64,000 bases of DNA from assembly GCA_026388715.1 (NCBI GenBank), contig JAPLJF010000001.1:1-64000 (forward strand), given 5' to 3'. A program made the translations under genes and the position numbers. Below the pieces are notes generated by a model. It did not search any database and was not told the origin of the DNA. It saw only the letters and a list, made by a program, of their open reading frames with translations. Source of the stretch: Deltaproteobacteria bacterium. Lineage in GTDB: Bacteria; Desulfobacterota; Desulfobulbia; Desulfobulbales; Desulfocapsaceae. Positions within the stretch are counted from its first letter, which is position 1; every line of letters begins with the position of its first letter. Of this stretch, positions 61,248 to 64,000 are shown piece by piece.

Positions 61248-62540
61248 TTATTTCCTGATTCTGGCAATGATTCTGGTGGTGGAGGTCTCTGTTGTGAATG
61301 GAATCCTCACCACTTTGCCGCCATTGGCCTTTACCTCTCTGGCGCCGACAATGGCATCTTCCTGCCAGTCTGCTCCTTTCACCATAATCTGGGGCAGAAG
61401 AGCAGTGATCAAGTGGAGCGGGGTGTCATCGCTAAACAGAACAACGGCATCCACGCAGCCCAGCGCCGCCAAAACCCGCGCCCGTCGGGACTCCTCATTG
61501 ATCGGTCGATTCTCACCTTTGATGGAGCGGATAGAGCGATCACTGTTCAAACCAACCACCAGAAAATCACCCTGCTTCCTGGCCTGCTGCAGATACTCCA
61601 CATGCCCCGCATGCAGGATATCAAAACAGCCATTGGTAAAGACAATCCGCTGTCCCTGCTTTTTCCTCAGCTCCACAATGCGAGTACACTCGGCAAGGGA
61701 GATGATCTTTTCCTGATCATCAAAAGGATACCAGGCCGGGGCCACGGTATTAAAACGCTCCCGTAACTGCTGTTGTCTCTGGGGGTCAAAGGAGATCGTG
61801 GCCAACTGCTCTTCTTCACCTGCTTCCAGCAGAATTTCTCCACTCGGGTCAATAATCAGGGAATGGCCACCTAATTTAAGGTCATTGCTCATGCCGCATC
61901 CGTTGCCGGCAATCACAAAGGTCTGATTCTCTATGGCCCTCGCCTGGAGCAGGGTGCGCCACTGTTCAATCCGCGCCAAAGGCCATTGCGCAGAGACAAC
62001 CAGAAGAGTCGCGCCCTGCTGACATTGAACCTTGGCTGTTTCTGGAAAACGCAGGTCATAACAAACCAGTCCGCCCACGAGTCCCGATGCCGTCGCCACC
62101 GGTCGCGGCGAATCTCCTGGGGTCAGCCACTCATCTTCGCGCCAAAATGAAAAAAGGTGTTGTTTGCGTATCTTGCCTTGCACTCCATCACTGCCACTGA
62201 AAAACAGGGTATTATAAAGCAGAACGCCCCGTTCATCATCAACCCTTTCCACCAGGGTTCCCGCAAGGACAATATGATGCAGGGCTGCAAGCTCCCTCAA
62301 TTGCTCAAGAAGCCAAGGGGTTTTGCGGCTGAGTTCGTCCAGTTGTTTATAAACGAAGCCGGTTGCCCACAGTTCAGGCAAAACCAGGATCGTTCCGGGA
62401 GGAGATGGATTTTTTTGCAATGCGGCCCGCAGCCGGTAAAGGTTGACAGCAGGGGCGGCAGGAACGATTGCAGACTGGAAAAAACCTGCAGAAAGAAAGG
62501 AGGGGGATTCAGAAAGCAAAGGAGATTCCTCAAGAGTCAC
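61248..62540 (-). CDS. Fusion of a nitrilase/omega-amidase domain with RfaE2 (heptose-1-phosphate adenylyltransferase)
   Basis: 430 residues from GTG 62540, overlapping the HEAT gene stop by 4 bp. Residues about 20-265: carbon-nitrogen hydrolase, YafV/omega-amidase-like, with E56 (VLPELWATGF), K126 (RKQHLFSFWREDE) and C160 (GLVCYDLRFPE), so the Glu-Lys-Cys triad is complete. Residues about 275-430: nucleotidyltransferase RfaE2 with TNGCFDILHAGHVEYLQ and VVGLNSDRSIRSIKG and TSTTRIIARI; this transfers AMP to D-glycero-beta-D-manno-heptose 1-phosphate for lipopolysaccharide core. The fusion is unusual; the two activities are not known to be linked. Confidence 0.92.
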   Translation of the reverse strand: MTLEESPLLSESPSFLSAGFFQSAIVPAAPAVNLYRLRAALQKNPSPPGTILVLPELWATGFVYKQLDELSRKTPWLLEQLRELAALHHIVLAGTLVERVDDERGVLLYNTLFFSGSDGVQGKIRKQHLFSFWREDEWLTPGDSPRPVATASGLVGGLVCYDLRFPETAKVQCQQGATLLVVSAQWPLARIEQWRTLLQARAIENQTFVIAGNGCGMSNDLKLGGHSLIIDPSGEILLEAGEEEQLATISFDPQRQQQLRERFNTVAPAWYPFDDQEKIISLAECTRIVELRKKQGQRIVFTNGCFDILHAGHVEYLQQARKQGDFLVVGLNSDRSIRSIKGENRPINEESRRARVLAALGCVDAVVLFSDDTPLHLITALLPQIMVKGADWQEDAIVGAREVKANGGKVVRIPFTTETSTTRIIARIRK

Positions 62541-63247
62541 ATGGGGGGAGTTATCTGGAGCAGGGCATTTTTCACAAGATCGGCCACGGAAAAGATCTGT
62601 ACGTGTCCCTGCTGATACAGTCGAACTTGACCGGTGTCCGTTGCCAGTGGCAGCAATGTGTCTCGGCCGACAACCGCCCGCAGGCGACCAAGCGACCATA
62701 CCGCTAGGCCACGCACCCCCACGTCTTCTGATTGTAGATACGGGAGCAGATCGGCAACCACGCCACGCGCGATCAGCACCGCCGTCCTTCGCTCTGCCAG
62801 GCGGCCAATTCCCCAAAGCAGACCATGCTGCAATGATGGCAGCTCCAGGAAATTTCCATCCTGATGTTCGAGGGGGCCATCGGGCTTAAGATAGGACAGA
62901 AGCATATGGAGATACTCATCTGTTAAACGATCATGATGAAGCATGATCTCGGCCATCGCCTCAGGCGCCCCCCAGCCAATGCCTCCGGATTCGTCATTGA
63001 GACTCCAGAGAAAACGCCGCATCACAATCCTGGCGGCCTCCATATCCTGATCAGCCAGACGCGGCACGACTTGACCAAAGGCACTAATGGCATGCCAGCG
63101 TACCATCTCTTCAGGACGAGACAAGGCGGAAAAAAGAGGACTCACCAGATCTTTTTCCGCATACTGCCGCACTTCACGACAGATATGATCAAGATCTGCT
63201 GAAGCCAGAAGGGCAAGCACCTCCTGTTTGATTTTTCTGCTGCTCAT
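62537..63247 (-). CDS. HEAT-repeat protein, DVU0298-type
   Basis: 236 residues without signal peptide. Alpha-helical repeats: LVSPLFSALSRPEEMVRWHAISAFG, MRRFLWSLNDESGGIGWGAPEAMAE, LEHQDGNFLELPSLQHGLLWGIGRLAE and LLPYLQSEDVGVRGLAVWSLGRL. The WSLNDESGGIGWGAPEAMAEI segment is typical of DVU0298-family proteins of sulfate-reducing bacteria. Probably a protein-binding scaffold; function unknown. Middle gene of the minus-strand ferritin-HEAT-fusion run. Confidence 0.85.
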   Translation of the reverse strand: MSSRKIKQEVLALLASADLDHICREVRQYAEKDLVSPLFSALSRPEEMVRWHAISAFGQVVPRLADQDMEAARIVMRRFLWSLNDESGGIGWGAPEAMAEIMLHHDRLTDEYLHMLLSYLKPDGPLEHQDGNFLELPSLQHGLLWGIGRLAERRTAVLIARGVVADLLPYLQSEDVGVRGLAVWSLGRLRAVVGRDTLLPLATDTGQVRLYQQGHVQIFSVADLVKNALLQITPPM

Positions 63248-63256
63248 TGAAACGTG

Positions 63257-63763
63257 TTATTGTTTGATCGGCATGACAAATACTCGTTTGGCAAGCTCGG
63301 TATCAAGGAGAAACAGGCCGCTGGAGTCCTTGCCGATAAGACGCAAACGATCAACAATCTGTCCCGCTGTTGCCTCTTCCTCGACCTGTTCGGTGATAAA
63401 CCAGTCCAGGAAGGCCTTGGCGGCATGATCCCGGACATCAAGGGCCACATCAATGAGATTATTGATCAACCCGGTTACATGCTGCTCATGCGCCAGGACC
63501 TGTTCAAAGGCAGCCAGGGGGGTCTCCCATTTTTCTTCCGGTTTGGCAATGGCCTCAAGCCTTGCCTTCCCTCCACGCTCATGGATATAATCATACATCT
63601 TTATTCCATGAAACAGCTCCTCCTGGACTTGAATACGCATCCAGGAAGCAAAACCGGACAGACTGATTGATTGAAAATAGGATTCCATGGCCAGATAGAG
63701 ATAACTGGAGTACAGTTCAGCGTTAACTTGCTTGTTAAAAGCTTTTTCCATTTCTTTTTTCAT
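63257..63763 (-). CDS. ftn: Bacterial non-heme ferritin
   Basis: 168-residue four-helix-bundle iron store that oxidises Fe(II) and stores Fe(III). Ferroxidase ligands are visible: E16 (QVNAELYSSYLYL), E49 and H52 (EELFHGIKMY), E93 (HEQHVTG), Q126 and E129 (FITEQVEEEA). Complete. First gene of the minus-strand run with the HEAT gene 9 bp downstream. Divergent to a nucleoside deaminase gene. Confidence 0.95.
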   Translation of the reverse strand: MKKEMEKAFNKQVNAELYSSYLYLAMESYFQSISLSGFASWMRIQVQEELFHGIKMYDYIHERGGKARLEAIAKPEEKWETPLAAFEQVLAHEQHVTGLINNLIDVALDVRDHAAKAFLDWFITEQVEEEATAGQIVDRLRLIGKDSSGLFLLDTELAKRVFVMPIKQ

Positions 63764-63891
63764 TGCGTGGTCTCCTTGAAAACTATGATACTTTATGGGT
63801 GCCCCTTCTTTTTACTTGATGGGGATTTAACTTATTTGTCAGAGAATAATACCGGTTCAGGCAATGGCAACGACGTGGGAGCAAGAAAAAA

Positions 63892-64000
63892 ATGACAGAC
63901 CAGGAATTAATGAGAGCGGCAATTCACCTGGCAAGAGAGAAAATGCTGGCTGGTGCAGGTGGTCCTTTTGGCGCGATCATTGCATTGGACGGTGTTGTTG
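63892..64000 (+). CDS. Nucleoside deaminase family protein (5' part only)
   Basis: Starts MTDQELMRAAIHLAREKM with GGGAGC upstream and reads GAGGPFGAIIALDGVV before the window ends. The PFGAII block is the substrate loop of cytidine-deaminase-superfamily enzymes such as guanine deaminase or tRNA adenosine deaminase (TadA). The zinc motif HAE and PCxxC lie beyond the edge, so the exact substrate is open. Confidence 0.75.
   Translation, partial: MTDQELMRAAIHLAREKMLAGAGGPFGAIIALDGVV

Noticed and set aside
1-64000. CRISPR array or classical defence island
   Set aside because: No regularly spaced direct repeats and no cas, restriction or toxin genes seen.

Overview
The window looks like a chromosomal segment of a Thermodesulfobacteriota (former Deltaproteobacteria) bacterium, most plausibly a Desulfobulbales-type relative. 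The evidence is the deltaproteobacterial-style arginine-to-lysine biosynthesis block (argBDFGH, lipoprotein, lysA-dapF-dapA-dapB), a DVU0298-type HEAT-repeat protein, a TusA/DsrE/YeeE sulfur-relay cluster, a gatCA-hisC-cmk neighbourhood and several two-component/sigma-54 proteins. No rRNA is present, so genus-level placement is not possible from this text alone.

Layout. 0-3.8 kb: a wreck of mobile elements. An IS21-family element (612-3000, intact istB, dead istA) sits between two remnants of an IS5/IS1182-type transposase, next to a 123-bp fragment that recurs, perfectly inverted, at 16.4 kb. 3.9-6.7 kb: a divergent sulfur-relay locus (57-aa protein, two DsrE-like proteins, TusA-like protein; YeeE/YedE transporter). 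6.8-14.3 kb: 5-formyl-THF cyclo-ligase, acetylpolyamine/histone deacetylase-family enzyme, REC-HD-GYP c-di-GMP phosphodiesterase, gatC, gatA, hisC, cmk, pal. 14.6-20.5 kb: an accessory stretch with a DUF2721 protein, an orphan secreted protein, a group II intron maturase remnant, and a signalling module (histidine kinase, NtrC-type regulator, REC-PATAN-Roadblock protein). The last gene of that module has its own textbook sigma-54 promoter and paired upstream palindromes. 21-29.9 kb: PBP1b, TPR lipoprotein, dnaG, rpoD, dprA, rpe. 29.9-31.5 kb: a decayed pgi (glucose-6-phosphate isomerase). 31.5-36.3 kb: an AT-richer block with a parS site, parA, parB, a UPF0045 protein, a tiny CXXC membrane protein, a polyferredoxin membrane protein and an SH3 protein. 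36.5-47.8 kb: argBDFGH, FN3 lipoprotein, lysA, dapF, dapA, dapB, folK. 48-51.5 kb: YHS-like protein, transaldolase-like aldolase, lytic transglycosylase, pgsA, tRNA-Leu(CAA) and small proteins. 51.7-64 kb: minus-strand trhP-sulP-truA; plus-strand mnmA-mtaB-cinA-recA; minus-strand ferritin, HEAT protein and nitrilase-RfaE2 fusion; start of a nucleoside deaminase.

How the parts work together: most genes are housekeeping (translation fidelity, amino-acid and cell-wall precursor synthesis, replication, tRNA modification). The unusual pieces are the self-contained sigma-54 circuit at 16.7-20.5 kb, the sulfur-relay operon with a strong sigma-70 promoter and hairpin leader, the dead pgi gene, the small redox-looking module after parAB, and a family of about 50-bp intergenic palindromes (8491, 10152, 36334).
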